A stretch of 64,000 bases of DNA, taken from positions 10,315,012 through 10,379,011 of the forward strand of contig OZ024809.1 of assembly GCA_964017045.1 (NCBI GenBank). Reading direction: 5' to 3'. Positions 18,590-32,400 of this stretch are shown one piece after another; the stretch's first letter is position 1; each line of letters opens with the position of its first letter. The position numbers were made by a program, and so were the translations under genes. The stretch is from Omphiscola glabra (Eukaryota > Mollusca > Gastropoda > Lymnaeidae). The notes under the pieces are model-generated. The model had not been told where the DNA came from. It saw only the letters and a program-made list of their open reading frames with translations, and searched no databases.

Positions 18590-19000
18590 AATGTGAGAAA
18601 GTGACAGTGAGGCAGAGTGATGATGTGACACAGTGACAATGTGAGGAAATGATAATGTGAAAGATTGAAAATGTTAGAAAGTGATAATGTGACAGAGTGA
18701 CAATGTGGGAAAGGGATAATATGACACAGTGACAATGTGGGAAAGTGATAATGTGACTGAGTGGCAATGTGAGAAAGTGACAATGGGGCAGGGTGACAAT
18801 GTGGGAAAGTGATAATGTGACTGAGTGGCAATGTGAGAAAGTGACAATGGGGCAGGGTGACAATGTGGGAAAGTGATAATGTGACTGAGTGGCAATGTGA
18901 GAAAGTGACAATGGGGCAGGGTGACAATGTGGGAAAGTGATAATGTGACTGAGTGGCAATGTGAGAAAGTGACAATGGGGCAGGGTGGCAATGTGGTAGA
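18590..19000. repeat. 64-bp higher-order repeat of GTGACAATGTGAGAAA motifs
   Basis: A degenerate ~16-bp motif has been amplified as a 64-bp block (GAAAGTGATAATGTGACTGA at 18741, 18805, 18869 and 18933). The more diverged single motifs to its left look like the ancestral state. Confidence 0.9.
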
Positions 19001-19689
19001 ATGACACCTCAGGTGCAGATATATGCTTGGTTACATGTGCTGTATTTGTGTGATCATTTTGAGTATGCGAAACAATTGAGCCAAACTGGGCACCCATCCC
19101 GGGATTATCTTTCTTCATCGCAATTTTTCCTTTATTCTTGATAATCTCCCTTGGCCAGTAACTTGTATAGGTGACAACAGAATGAGAGTACATAAGTTAT
19201 CTGTCTTTTTGCCATTGGCTGAAAAACCTTTTGGACTCAGCCCAGGAATGAAACAAAGACAAACTTGTGCAAGTTTCTATTTGTATAGATAAAAGTTTTG
19301 TGTATAAATATATATATATATAGTTTGAAATGAAGCTATGGTAGAGCATGCATAGATCTTTATCCTTTTCGGATCTATTGATACGTGACCTAGCTATGTG
19401 ACCTAGTTATGTGACCTAGTTATGTGACTTTATGTCACCCGTGTCCCAACCCTTCTGTTCTTTAAACATAAAGTGGGGCTGCACCATAGATTTAGATGTG
19501 CCAGTTTAAATACATTCAGTATGTGAACCAAAAATTTTGTGGTCGTAATGTTCCATAATGTCGTGCATGAATATCAAAGTAAAGCCAATCTGGCAGCAAG
19601 TGGAGGGTACCTGGACATTCTGACAAAACATCACATGACAAAGGAAGAAAGATGTGCGCATGCATGCGGCCTTAACACAGCATAAATAT

Positions 19690-20045
19690 TTGTGCCAAAT
19701 GCCAGCAGTGTGAGTGTGAATGACCATGTCGTGTACATATGGCGTACAGGCCGGTGCTTAGAAGTTCAAATGACAACTACATTGTACAAGACTCGCAGGA
19801 CTTCTGGCAGTGTCTCAGCATATAACTGGGATTCTTCTCGCAGTGGCCGTCCTTGGCCCAAAGAGCACACAAGAACTCTGCGTCCCGGCAACCTGTGAAA
19901 GTCAAATGTCCACGAATTAGAAATTACTAAATGCACCAACAAAGAACAGCTGCGGAGAGTGTGCAAAATTCTTCACCATGGCCGCAGGCCAAAGGTCGCA
20001 TGCCCAAATGGCCACTTGATCCGAATGATGATGATGAAGAAATTA
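19690..20045. repeat. Possible LINE 3' remnant with GATGATGAAGAA tail
   Basis: A short, partly open GC-richer segment ends in ATGATGATGATGAAGAAATT, a tail style common to LINE 3' ends. No RT motif is visible and no second copy occurs in the window. Confidence 0.25.
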
Positions 20046-20404
20046 CTAGTAACCCCTGGCGTCATGAGTTGCTGTTGTAAAGCATATAATCAACTCTGCC
20101 TGCCCTCTTGGGTTTACTTTAATCAAAAATTATTGAAGAAATAGCCGCAGCTCATGAAAAATAACAGACCTTTTTCATAACTTAGTAGTGATTAAACTTT
20201 CACTGATCTACACAAATGACTGGAGATTTACAACAGAAGAAGAAATTAAAAGTCTCTTTTTTTTAAATGATTTACTTCAGTTCAAATGTTCATTTTGAAC
20301 ATTATGTATTAAGTGAAATTGTGAATCAAACACAATGATTTCTCCCTCTCTTTAGAAAATCCCAAAGTCAGATCACATTATTTAGTTGTCTGGCAACAAA
20401 TAGT

Positions 20405-20410
20405 TTTATT
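20405..20410 (-). terminator. Putative polyadenylation signal of the astacin/ShKT gene
   Basis: AATAAA on the minus strand (TTTATT on plus), 9 bp after the proposed stop codon in exon 17. Confidence 0.35.
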
Positions 20411-20418
20411 TACATGTT

Positions 20419-20447
20419 TTAAATAAATGTATCATTAAATAACTGCA
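20419..20447 (-). CDS. Astacin/ShKT exon 17 (proposed terminal exon)
   Basis: Strong minus-strand acceptor (TTTTTTTTCTTTCTAG|TG) compatible with phase 1, then nine codons (VQLFNDTFI) and TAA, with AATAAA 9 bp beyond. Chosen because it is the best acceptor, stop and polyA combination downstream of exon 16; transcript support is lacking. Confidence 0.35.
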
Positions 20448-23400
20448 CTAGAAAGAAAAAAAATTAATAATAATTGTTTAATCACAAAGAATCATGTGAT
20501 TGACAGTTTGACTGAATTGACCCCAGGACCCACGACCTCTCTTCTCAACAAGTCAACACACTACAGCAGTGGTAACATTTTGAAACTTGTTTAGGGCAAT
20601 ATTTGAAAGATAAAAAAGAACCTGATCTCGCAGTGACAGTGTTGTATACAAGACTACATAGAGAATTGTTGTACACAAGAATACATAAAGAATTATGTTA
20701 ATTATTTGGTTAGCAATAAGAGATGATTTGTTTCAAAATAATGGTATTATTATACGGACTTGAGCCATGGATATAAGAACTGTACTATTGCACAGACTGA
20801 GCTATGGATATAAGAACTGTACTATTACACAGACTAAGGTATGGATATAAGAACTGTACCATTACACAGACTAAGCTATGGATATAAGAACTGTACCTTA
20901 CACAGACTGTACTATGGATATAAGAACTGTACCATTACACAGACTGAGCTAAGGATATGAGAACTGTACCATTACACAGACTGTACTATGGATATAAGAA
21001 CTGTACCATTAAACAGGCTGGGCTAATGATATAAGAACTGTACCATTACACACACTGAGCTATGGATATAACAACTGTACCATTACACAGACTGTACTAT
21101 GGATATAAGAACTGTACCATTACACAGACTGAGATAGGGATATAAGAACTGTACCATTACACAGACTGAGCTAGGGATATAAGAACTGTACCACAGTACA
21201 GTTGTGACTTACCATTGCAGTTGTTACAAGACTTTTTACAGTAGATCAAGTTGTAGCGAGGGTTGGTGTTACAGTAACCTGATTGAGCCCAGCTGGCACA
21301 TTTGTCATCCTGGTCATCGCACTGGTCCCCTGTGATAACTGAGGTCAAAACATGGACAGTTACTCTAAACATGATCAATACACTTCAATCACAGCCAAGC
21401 AGTCTCTTCGGTGGGCAACAAAGAACCTATGTGTATGAGTGGATGTGAGTGAGTGGGTGAGTGGATGCAAGTGAGTGGGTGTGTGTGTGTGTGTGAGTCG
21501 GTGTGTGTATGAGTGGACGTTAGTGAGGTGTGTCATTGTGTAGACTAGCTGAAGCATTTTGTTTACTTTCTTATTACCCAAAGGGCAACGACTCGTAAAC
21601 ACCGCTCTCAAACAAATCTCAAACACATCCCCAACACATCTTGCAAACTCTGGGTGGAAACTTCCCAACAGTTTCAACATCTTCTATTTGATTTGTTGGA
21701 AGATGTGTTAAGACGGATTATGAAAAGAATGGAAGGCTAAATCATTGCCTCGAAACTCTAAGTAAATAAAGTTTTTTTTAAATTTCTATCAATGAGCATG
21801 GTGGTGGCAGCCCGATATTTTGTGTGGTTGATTAAAGATGGACACTTGATATTGTCACAAACCTTTCACAGAATCAGTGGTCGCCTTTGTTCCCTTGGTT
21901 GTGGTCACACTCCCACCCCCCTGGCAGGCCTGGCAAGCTTTTCTGCAATTTTTTCTCATCCAGTTCGGGTTGATGGTGCAGTGATCGTTCTTGGCCCAAA
22001 TGTCGCACTCTGTATCAGAGCGGTGCAGATTTTTACATTCACCACCTGAGAGAAAATGTTGGGTAAATAAGTAATTAATACAGGTAATTTTTTTTTTTAA
22101 TTTCAAAATAAAATAATTTGTTTCATTCTATTGAGAAGCCAGTTTTTGTTGCTTATTAAGTACTGCTGTCATGACTCTATATTGCTATATTTCTATATCT
22201 CTATATTTCTATATCTCTGTGAACTTCTAATCAGTCTGTCACAAATGACTGGGGCAGGGGTACAGAACAGATCTCCATTGTAATTAAGGTAACTTAATGG
22301 ATGGACAGAAATTGCTGTTAGTTTTGGGAGAGCATTGTTAAGGGGTCAAGGTTAAGGTAACAGATTGTCGCATCTTTCAGATGGAGGGGATAGTTTCCTT
22401 CCATGACTTCCCATGATAATTTTGGTGTGAAGGGTGGAAGTTCTTAATTGACCGGAAATGAGGGGGGTATGGAGGTGTTAATAGCTAGCATTCCTGGACC
22501 ACCTAAGGAGGTAGAGAACTGTACATAAGACAGAACTCTTCCTGACATGGGAGGTTAGGAGAGAGTTGGAAGTAGAGAGAAAAGAGCTGAGATAGCAGTT
22601 GTTAGGGGAATAGTTGCAAGTGAGATCAGGAGACGATAGTTGACTAGTGGAACATAGGAATAGTTGAGATGAAACAGTGAACAGTCATAGCTTCAGAGAT
22701 TCATATAGACAGTTGACAATCAGTGAAGACTACAGAAGAGCTTTTGATATTTTAGTAATAGATACATTCTCTTTTATCATATGGACCCCGAGGTTTTGAG
22801 TTGTTTAGATGCCATTCCAGTCTATGTGTGCTTTGTCTGTCCCAGACAATATAAATCACAGAGAGGAGCAGTCCTGCACTGACCACTTCTAAATCAAATA
22901 CAGTTTCTGATAAGTCAGGACCGGAGCCCTCCTTCGTAACAACCGTTCTGTGACACAGTCATGGGTGGAGTCTTCAATGTAATGCTGACTCCATAAAAAC
23001 TGATGACGATTGACGGTGGACCTATTAATTTAGACCACAACAGATTTCAGATTGTTGGTGGGCTTAATGACCAGACCGCAACAGTTGACAGATTTATTAT
23101 GGACACACTGACATGGCCCATTACTGGTGACATACTGTTGGTCGACCCAGTGATGGACCACACTGGCGGCTAATTGATGGGGAACTAATGATGGACCACT
23201 ACTCACCGTCACCAGTAGAAGGAGTCGTGGTCCTGCTCCCACCTCCAGTTTTTGATGTTGTTTTGGGTGTGGTCAAGGTGGCGACGCTCTCGCACAAGCC
23301 CCGCCCACAGGCTAGGGCACAGTGCTTGGACATCCATTCAGAGTTGGTGAGGCACTCCAGCTTCTGTGCCCAGATTGTGCACTGCACGTCATCGTAGAAA

Positions 23401-26400
23401 TTTTTACAAGTTCCTGAGAAAGTGAGTGCAGAACAAATCATTGAGACATTGCATTAAACTACACGAAATCTGATTTCTGAAAATAAAATCATAATTATTA
23501 CCATGACCCACCTTACGCTTATCATCATTACCATGACCCACCTTACAATTACCAACATTACCATGACCCACCTTATGCTTATCATCATTATCATGACCAA
23601 CCTTACAATTACCAGCATTACCATGACCCACCTTATGCTTATCGGCATTACCATGACCCACCTTACAATTACCATGACCCACCTTACAATTAACAGCATT
23701 ACCATGACCCACCTTACAATTACCAGCATTATCATGAGCCACCTTATTCTTGCCATCATTACCATGACCCACAATACACTTACCATAATAACCATAACCA
23801 CCATATACACCCACCATAACTACTTTGTCCCATTCGTTCCCACATTACCTTCAAACCTAACATTCTAGAATTCACATCTATCACAAACACATCCCCAAGT
23901 ACCTACCATCATTACACAACCCCAGTACCTATCATCATAACACATCCCCCAGTACCTACCATCATCACACATCCCCCAGTACCTACCATCATCACACATC
24001 CCCCAGTACCTACCATCACCACATATCGCCCAGTACAACCATCATCACACATCCCCCAGTACGTACCATCATCACACATCCCCCAGTACAAACCATCATC
24101 ACACATCCCCCAGTACAAACCATCATCACACATCCCAGTACCTACCATCATCACACTTGCCACAAGCCTGCCTGCAGTTGTTGATCATCCAGGTTGGGTT
24201 GTTCTCACACTCTCCTGTCTTGGCCCATTTCTCACAGTTGTCATTTGTATTCTCACAGGTCACTGAGTGCAATAATAATGTCATGTTACAAATGTCTCAG
24301 TGATATTAACTATTATTCATGTATCATTAATTTTATAATCTTATGTGGGAGATAGACTCATATCAGGTGGGGTATGATCTTTGTCAGGTGGGGGTATTGA
24401 GTCTTGTGAGCTGGCCTATTGATCCATGTCAGATAAGTATTGATCCATTTTAGTTTGAGTACTGACCCATGAGATGTTTACCACTCAGTCACAGGGGCCC
24501 CCTAAGGTGTTTTCCATAAGTCACAGACCAGTCTCCATTTGAGGTTTTTGTCTTTCGGTCATAGGGTCCCCATTGATCTGTTTCTCATAAAATCACCGAC
24601 GGAGGCCCCCATGATGATGTGTTCAAAAAATATTTACATTCCAAAGAACCCATGTAGCCACTCCTGTATATCGTATTCAACAGATGATCCCTCTACATCC
24701 CTTTAGTGCCTCCCAATTTATCACAGCCCAGAACCGCTAATAAAAAAAAAAGTATTTGATCGGGAATTTCCCCAAAAATGTATAACAACGTTAAATTATA
24801 AGGTCAAGATGGCCGCTGTTATAGAAGTCCTATTCGTCATGCACCAGCGCCACACGACTTTGATAACCTTGTGTGTTGATTCCGTAGCCCATGCACTAGA
24901 GTAGACCAGGCAGATTGTAACAACACAGCATTGATCTTTGCTGAAAACGCCGTGCAACACAGTGGTTCTCAGAGAGGACTGCTCAGTGGCGGGAAAAATT
25001 TTCCGTGGGATTATGGGGGCGGTAGGATTACCTAAGCCTAAGGGGGCGCCGGTGAATTTTTTGTATTGCTAACTTATAAAATTCAGAAATTCGAAGATAC
25101 AAAAATAAACACAATTTGATTTTCAGCATTTAAAAAAAAAAAATCGTGAATAGATACAACTGAGATACATTACTCTCAGACGCACGAGGTGGGACTTTTG
25201 ATATTTTCAGCAGTACCCGCGACAATAGCGACAAAACGGGTTAACTTATAAGAGGCGGTGAACAGACAACCATAAACAGCTGACCGTAGATGAGTAGCCG
25301 ACAGATTGTTAACTATTAAAAGGATTTACCTGGGACACGGAAATAAAACAAGTGCAGCGAATTGTCTCTATCGTGAAAGTCAATAGGTCCTTCGGCCGTT
25401 TGTTTAAAGACATAGGTGCATGTCTCATATATAAATTTGATCTATATTTATCCTACTTTAAAAGTTGTGTACGTTTTATTGTGTGATCAACTTTATTTGT
25501 AAATGTTCCAACATATGCTAAACATTTTTTTTCATTTTATGATGGTATACTTGTCCTTAAAGGCGTGTGAAAAACTACTATTCTGTGCAATCATTTTAAC
25601 GGGTCAGGATGGAGAGTGGGGTGGAGGTGGTGGGTGGGATTTGTTTATGGCCTCAAAGGACGAAAACAAATTTGAGAATCACTGGTCTAACACAAAACGC
25701 AGAGAGTGACCCAAGTATAATGTAGGCCGAAATTCCCGGAATAATCAGTGCTGGTGGCTGTCAGACTAACCACCTGTTTTTGAGTGAACGAGACCGGGTC
25801 CCGACTTTTTTAAAGTGGTACCCCATTTTATAGAAGCCAAGTTGCCCCCCCCTTTCACCAAAATAAGCCGATGCTTTTTTTTTGTATTTAAAAACTGAGT
25901 TGTTATGAAATAATTAACACGTTTCACATGGACGCCTTGACAGTCTGAAGTTATTATTTTTAAAAAAAATGCTTTTTAATGGGGTAAAAAGAAAATCTCA
26001 CCCAAGATGGATTTGTTGTTACAACATGATGTATAAATATAACCGTAACCTTTGACCTAGTTAAACCGATTCATGAAACTGTAGCGCATCATTAATAAGC
26101 TTCAGAATTCACGTTTGCGTCTTTCGTGTAAGTTTGTGTTAACTTCAAATTTCGTTCCAAATATTTAATCCGTTGTATTGCTTTCTATTATTTTTTTTGT
26201 ATTAGTTTCCCTAAGGTCCACTCTGCTCTAACAGACGTGCTAAGGTCCACTCTGCTCTAACAGACGTGCTAAGGTCCACTCTGCTCTAACAGACGTGCTT
26301 AGGTCCACTCTGCTCTAACAGACGTGCTAAGGTCCACTCTGCTCTAACAGACGTGCTTAACTAACTTAAATCCAATGGCAAGTTTTCTATATTCTAACTT

Positions 26401-29400
26401 TGCGATTCCTGGTGATTTTAGTTTTCCCTTCTTCTTTAATTAGGGGGGGGGGGTGTTACAAACATTATTTTTCTTAACTTTTCAACTGGCGCCCCAACAG
26501 TAAACCCGCAGTAACCCCATTGGGGGGGGGGGGGTGTTGACGCTGCATGGGTTGGAAACCCGTGTAACAGATTATTTAAATACCCATAATTTTAATATTA
26601 TGAAGAGTTCCTTATGAAAGGGATGATTTTGCTACTGGGATTGGAGGTGTCCCTTTATTTGGCATAGGCACAGGGCCCTTTTTTTCATATTTCAAAAGCC
26701 TTTCGGCTAATTCCGTGTTTTTTTAATGAATTAATGCAACAAATCTTGCCAATGACTATTTGATCAAATACTCAAACTTCAGACGGTCAAGGCTTCCATG
26801 TGAAACATGTTAATTATTTCATAACAACGCAGTTTACAGCAGGTAAGAAAATGGAAACCCCAGGTCGAGAATCCGTGCGCTCTGGCTGTTAACGTTGAGG
26901 CATTCGCCATGAAAAAAAGAAGGGAAATAAAAGCCCTACTTGTGTTTATGAACCGACAGTTTAAAGTACGTCACGGGGATTCTCAGTGCGACAAAGGAAG
27001 ATGTCCCTGCGTAGATCCACTTTAGCGGATGAGAACATTATGAGGGCGTCAACTAAAATCCATCCAGTCCACAAGTACAAGTACACTCAAGAAGACCCAA
27101 GTTGTTGTTTTTTTAATGAAGTTTTGAAGTTAATCTAAAAGAAGTTGTAACTGGGTGTACAACAGATGAGAACCTTTATCCCGACAAATGTATGCGAAAG
27201 AAGTTTTGCATTACTACTTCTTTACCCTCTAAAAGCCAGTGGTTCTCAACCGTCCTTATGCCGTGACCCTTTAATTCAGTTCCTCAGGTTGTGGCGACCC
27301 CCCCCCCCCCAGCCACAAAATTATTGTTGTTTCTACTTCATAATTGTATATGTGTTTTCAGATGGTCTTAGGCGACCCCTGGTAAAGGGTCGCGTGACCC
27401 CCGAAAGGGGTCACGACCCACAGATTGAGAACCGCGGCTCTAAGCATAACGTTTACATCCCTAGATAGCCAAAGCGAAGTAAGGAAACTAGGCCAACTAC
27501 ATGACGCATTAAAAGTTCGCGGCCCTCAACTTGTTAAGAACAGTACACTATTTGAAATCCTCATTGACCTTTACGTTCACAATTAAAAATAAATGTTGTC
27601 CTCAGTAAGATTCTTAAGAATTCTCAAAATGCCAACAGCACCTAAACCTATTATCAAGTTTAAATGCATTCGTAAAGAGTCCATAAGCTCAGATTTAGAA
27701 CCACCATGCTTAAATGTGTACAAGTGTCGTGGAAGGGAAAAGATTGGCTTGTCCTATTTTTACCACATTTTAGATTTTCGAATTCATCGAAGGAACCGGT
27801 GTTATATAAGGGGAAAATGGTGGAGTACGGTGCTCGCTTTGTGTATTTGTGTGGTAGAGTTGTCATCCACATCAGATGTCCACATGTGTGTAAATGTGAA
27901 GATATTGTCAACAGAACCAAGGACTGGACATGATACACTGAGTTGGTGATTTATAGTGTGTCTCAATGGATATGTTGGTTATGTTAGTCTACCAGCCAGG
28001 GACATCAATGTGTAGGTTATGCCAGTCTACCAGCCAGGGACATCAATGTGTTGGTGGTGTGAGTCTACCAGCCAGGGACATCAATGTGTTGGTGGTGTGA
28101 GTCTACCAGCCAGGGACATCAATGTGTTGATGGTGTGAGTCTACCAGTCTACCAGCCAGGGACATCAATGTGTTGGTGGTGTGAGTCTACCAGTCTACCA
28201 GCCAGGGACATCAATGTGTTGATGGTGTGAGTCTACCAGTCTACCAGCCAGGGACATCAATGTGTTGATACTATCAACATATTTAATCCAAATACGAAAA
28301 TCGTGGAAAGAAGATAAACTTCGTCTTCAGTTGCTTCAATACGTAAATGAATTTTTGCAATGTGGCTCTCACAAGTTTCACATAAACGTCAATGGTTAAG
28401 TCTTTTATTTCTGTGCTCACTATATCATTTACAATGTCAGGAAACAGAGGGTGCAAGGGACGTAACAATAGTAACACCCAGACCCAATTTAAAGGAAATG
28501 AGGAGTGACTTCCCTTTTTTTAAAAAGTGAAAGAAATATTTAATTGACAAAATCGTACCTAAAATAACATGGGAAAGCTAATCTTGGTTCATTTTCTTAC
28601 ACATATTTTGTGAGTTCTTTCCCGTGACTTAAATAACAGTACAAGATTTCCCCTACAAAATGGCTGAATGAAATCCTTTAAAACTTTTTAATAAGGTACA
28701 CTAAAGAATAGGTTTTACTAAGAATTACAAGTATAAAATCTGAAAAACTTCACTTTTTGTCAACAACGTAAGGATTACCAATGTCTGCACGTCGAAGTCT
28801 AAGACAATGTATTACTCTGAGAGATAATAGTATTGATAGCTCACTGTCTCGTTTGGAAGAAGAAACCCGAGACGATGATGTTGATGTCCACTCACTTACC
28901 AATGACCAACATCTCCTGACTTCTGGGAACCAAGAAACAATACCAGATTATATTTCAACTCATGACACAAACATCCATGAATCTATGCATTGTTCTCATG
29001 CTGTGATGCCAGACAAAACCTTTAAGAACCTGTCCACTAAAAGAAAACGACCAACCAGTGATTACGCTTGTGTCTCTTCCAAGGTTTATTATTTTGATGA
29101 TGATGACATGACAGATTTCACCTTAGCGGTTGACCCAGTTTATCTTTCATGTCAAACACTTGGCAGTACCAGGTCAGTGCAAGCCCAGGCACCCCACGCT
29201 TCTGGTCACAGTGACACAAGCCTGAGACTGAGAGCACCAGCCCTTCTCAACAAGTCTTCTGGCTTTGTCTATCTCAACTTCTCCACCCAAGACCAAAGAT
29301 ATGAAAGCTTCAAGGACAGTAACTATACTCCAGATATCTGGCTCCAAATGGCTCAAGCAGGGCTTTTTTGTGATGGTAAGTCTCTCATATAGAACACTGA

Positions 29401-32400
29401 ATAGAGCAAGCGGTCATAAAACTTTAAAGCAAGCGGTCATCAAACTTTAAAGCAAATGGTCATCAAACTTTAAAGAAGGCCTGCACAACATATGGCCCAC
29501 GGCTTGCAAAGTAAGGAAATATTCTTTATTCTTTTCTTAATAGCTTCCCCCCTCCCCCCCTGTCCTATTTTCTTTCCGCCAGCACAAGTATCTAGTGAAA
29601 TGTTTCTGACACAGGTGTAGCAATTTGATATCCATGAGAGGTCAATTTCTTAAGGGCTTGTAAATGACAGTAGTGGACACAGGGACTTTTAATAGGGGGG
29701 ATGCAGAGATTTGTGACCTTATATTTCAGTGGGGGATGGGGCGGGGGCTAACTTTTTTGTGATGATTTGGGGGGGGGGGGATAAAAAATGTGCATGCATC
29801 ATTTATGGATGGTCCCTAAGCAGCCCCCAGTGGAATATTTTATGTAGTTTTTCACATTGAATTGTATTCAAATGTTTTTTAGGACTTATTTAGACTTCAA
29901 CAATCATTAAAAAAAAATAATTCTGCAAGCAAGACATGTTTATTCTAAAGTATAAAAGTATAAAAAAAACATTACAGTTATAAATTATGCAAATCAGGAT
30001 ATCTCATTTGCATAAATTTTGAGATTTCAGTTTGATTTATAAATATTGTATAAGTTCATTTGTTTCCCTACAAGAATATATACATTTTGTTAATCAATTG
30101 ATTTATTTTTTGGGCATGTCCTAAGAAATCTCTTAAGAATTTTTTATTTTTTACTTTAAATATTTTGGTAGTAATAAAACTTTAATTTTGTGATTTAACT
30201 TGCAAAAAAATATGATAGAAGTATCAATAATTGATTACTTGAGAGTGTTGTGTGTAAGCAAACCTTATCAGAATTACAGGAGACAGTGTTCTATATTTTA
30301 ATCTTTAGTATTATGCGTGAGTGTCATTGTGGCATGTGCATACAATATTAGTAATATATGTGAGTGAGTTTGTGGTATGTGAATACATTATTGGTAATAT
30401 AATATGAGAGTCATTGTATGATGTGTGCACACATTATGGGCAATATATGAGTGCCACTGTGTGGTGTGTGCAAACATTATTGGTAGTATGTGAGAGTCAT
30501 TGTATGGCATGTGCACACATTATGGGCAATACATGAGTGCCACAGGGTGGTGTGTGCAAACATTATTGGTAGTATGTGAGAGTCATTGTATGGGGTGTGC
30601 ACACATTATGGGCAATACATGAGTGCCACAGTGTGGCGTGTGCACACATCATGGGCAATACATGAGTGCCACAGTGTAGTGTGTGCATACATTATTGGTA
30701 GTATGTGAGAGTCATTGTATGGCGTGTGCACACATGTGCAATACATGAGTGTCATAGTGTGGTGTGTGCAAACATTATTGGTAGTATGTGAGAGTCATTT
30801 TATGGCGTGTGCACACATCATGGGCAATACATGAGTGTCATAGTGTGGTGTGTGCAAACATTATTGGTAGTATGTGAGAGTCATTGTATGGCGTGTGCAC
30901 ACATTATGGGCAATACATGAGTGTCATAGTGTGGTGTGTGCAAACATTATTGGTAGTATGTGAGAGTCATTGTATGGCGTGTGCACACATTATGGGCAAT
31001 ATATGAGTGTCATTGTGTGGTGTGTGCAAACATTATTGGTAGTATGTGAGAGTCATTGTATGGCGTGTGCACACATTATGGGCAATATATGAGTGTCATT
31101 GTGTGGTGTGTGCAAACATTATTGGTAGTATGTGAGAGTCATTGTATGGCGTGTGCACACATGGGCAATACATGAGTGCCACAGTGTGGTGTGTGCAAAC
31201 ATTATTGGTAGTATGTGAGAGTCATTGTATGGCGTGTGCACACATGGGCAATACATGAGTGCCACAGTGTGGTGTGTGCAAACATCATTGGTAGTATGTG
31301 AGAGTCATTGTATGGCGTGTGCACACATTATGGGCAATATATGAGTGTCAGAGTGTGGTGTGTGCAAACATCATTGGTATTGATTCAAGTTTGTTTTTGA
31401 TTTCAGGAGGACACCTTAAATGTTTTGTTTGTGGGGGAGTCATGGAAACCACCAACAGTTTGGAATGCTGTTTGACCGCCAAAAGCAACGTATTTAAAAA
31501 CCATTAAATTCTCTCTGTTGATACCAAGTTTGTGATGGATAACTTTGCCCTGCTGCAACTGTGTTACTTGCATCATTTTTTTTTCATTTTTTTTTCTACA
31601 TCATTTCTTTTTCTACATCATTTATGTTTTAAAATGCAATGATGACTAGGGAGTTTTTAAATTAAAGTCCTCAATTATGTCCAGCTACTATATATGTACA
31701 AGCAATATGGTGCCGCAGATGGTGCCCCTGTTCACGGCACATCAAACTGCTCAATTGTCAATAGGTTCTAATGCCACAATATCTCCATTTCGGGGGAAAG
31801 AGCTTTAAGTTTTTTTTGCACTAACTTTTGAATTCAATAATGTTATTTTCTTTGATGACTAGCCATGCAGTGAGATGTGTTTTGAAATATATCAATGAAA
31901 AACATTGATGTGTGTCATTGGTGTGTCCTGATCCTCCAGGTCTACAGGTGTACCCAGTAAAATTTTGTTAAAAAGCTGTTCTAACAAAATAGGATCTGTT
32001 CAATAATGACAAAAGTAAGAGAGCTACAGATACGACGATGTCGAATACTCAATGGTATTTAAAGTCTTACTAAATAGGAACTGTTCATGAATACCAAAAG
32101 TAAGAGGGCCAGAGTTACGACGATGTCGAATACTCAATGGTATTTAAAGTCTTACTAAATAGGAACTGTTCATGAATACCAAAAGTAAGAGGGCCACAGT
32201 TACGACGATGTCGAATACTCAATGGTATTTAAAGTCTTACTAAATAGGAACTGTTCATGAATACCAAAAGTAAGAGGGCCACAGTTACGACGATGTCGAA
32301 TACTCAATGGTATTTAAAGTCTTACTAAATAGGAACTGTTCATGAATACCAAAAGTAAGAGGGCCACAGTTACGACGATGTCGAATACTCAATGATATTC

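Noticed and set aside
17519..18631. 370- and 348-codon repeat proteins on opposite strands
   Set aside because: Generated by a 30-bp tandem unit; there is no signal peptide, domain or exon context, and both strands look equally open.
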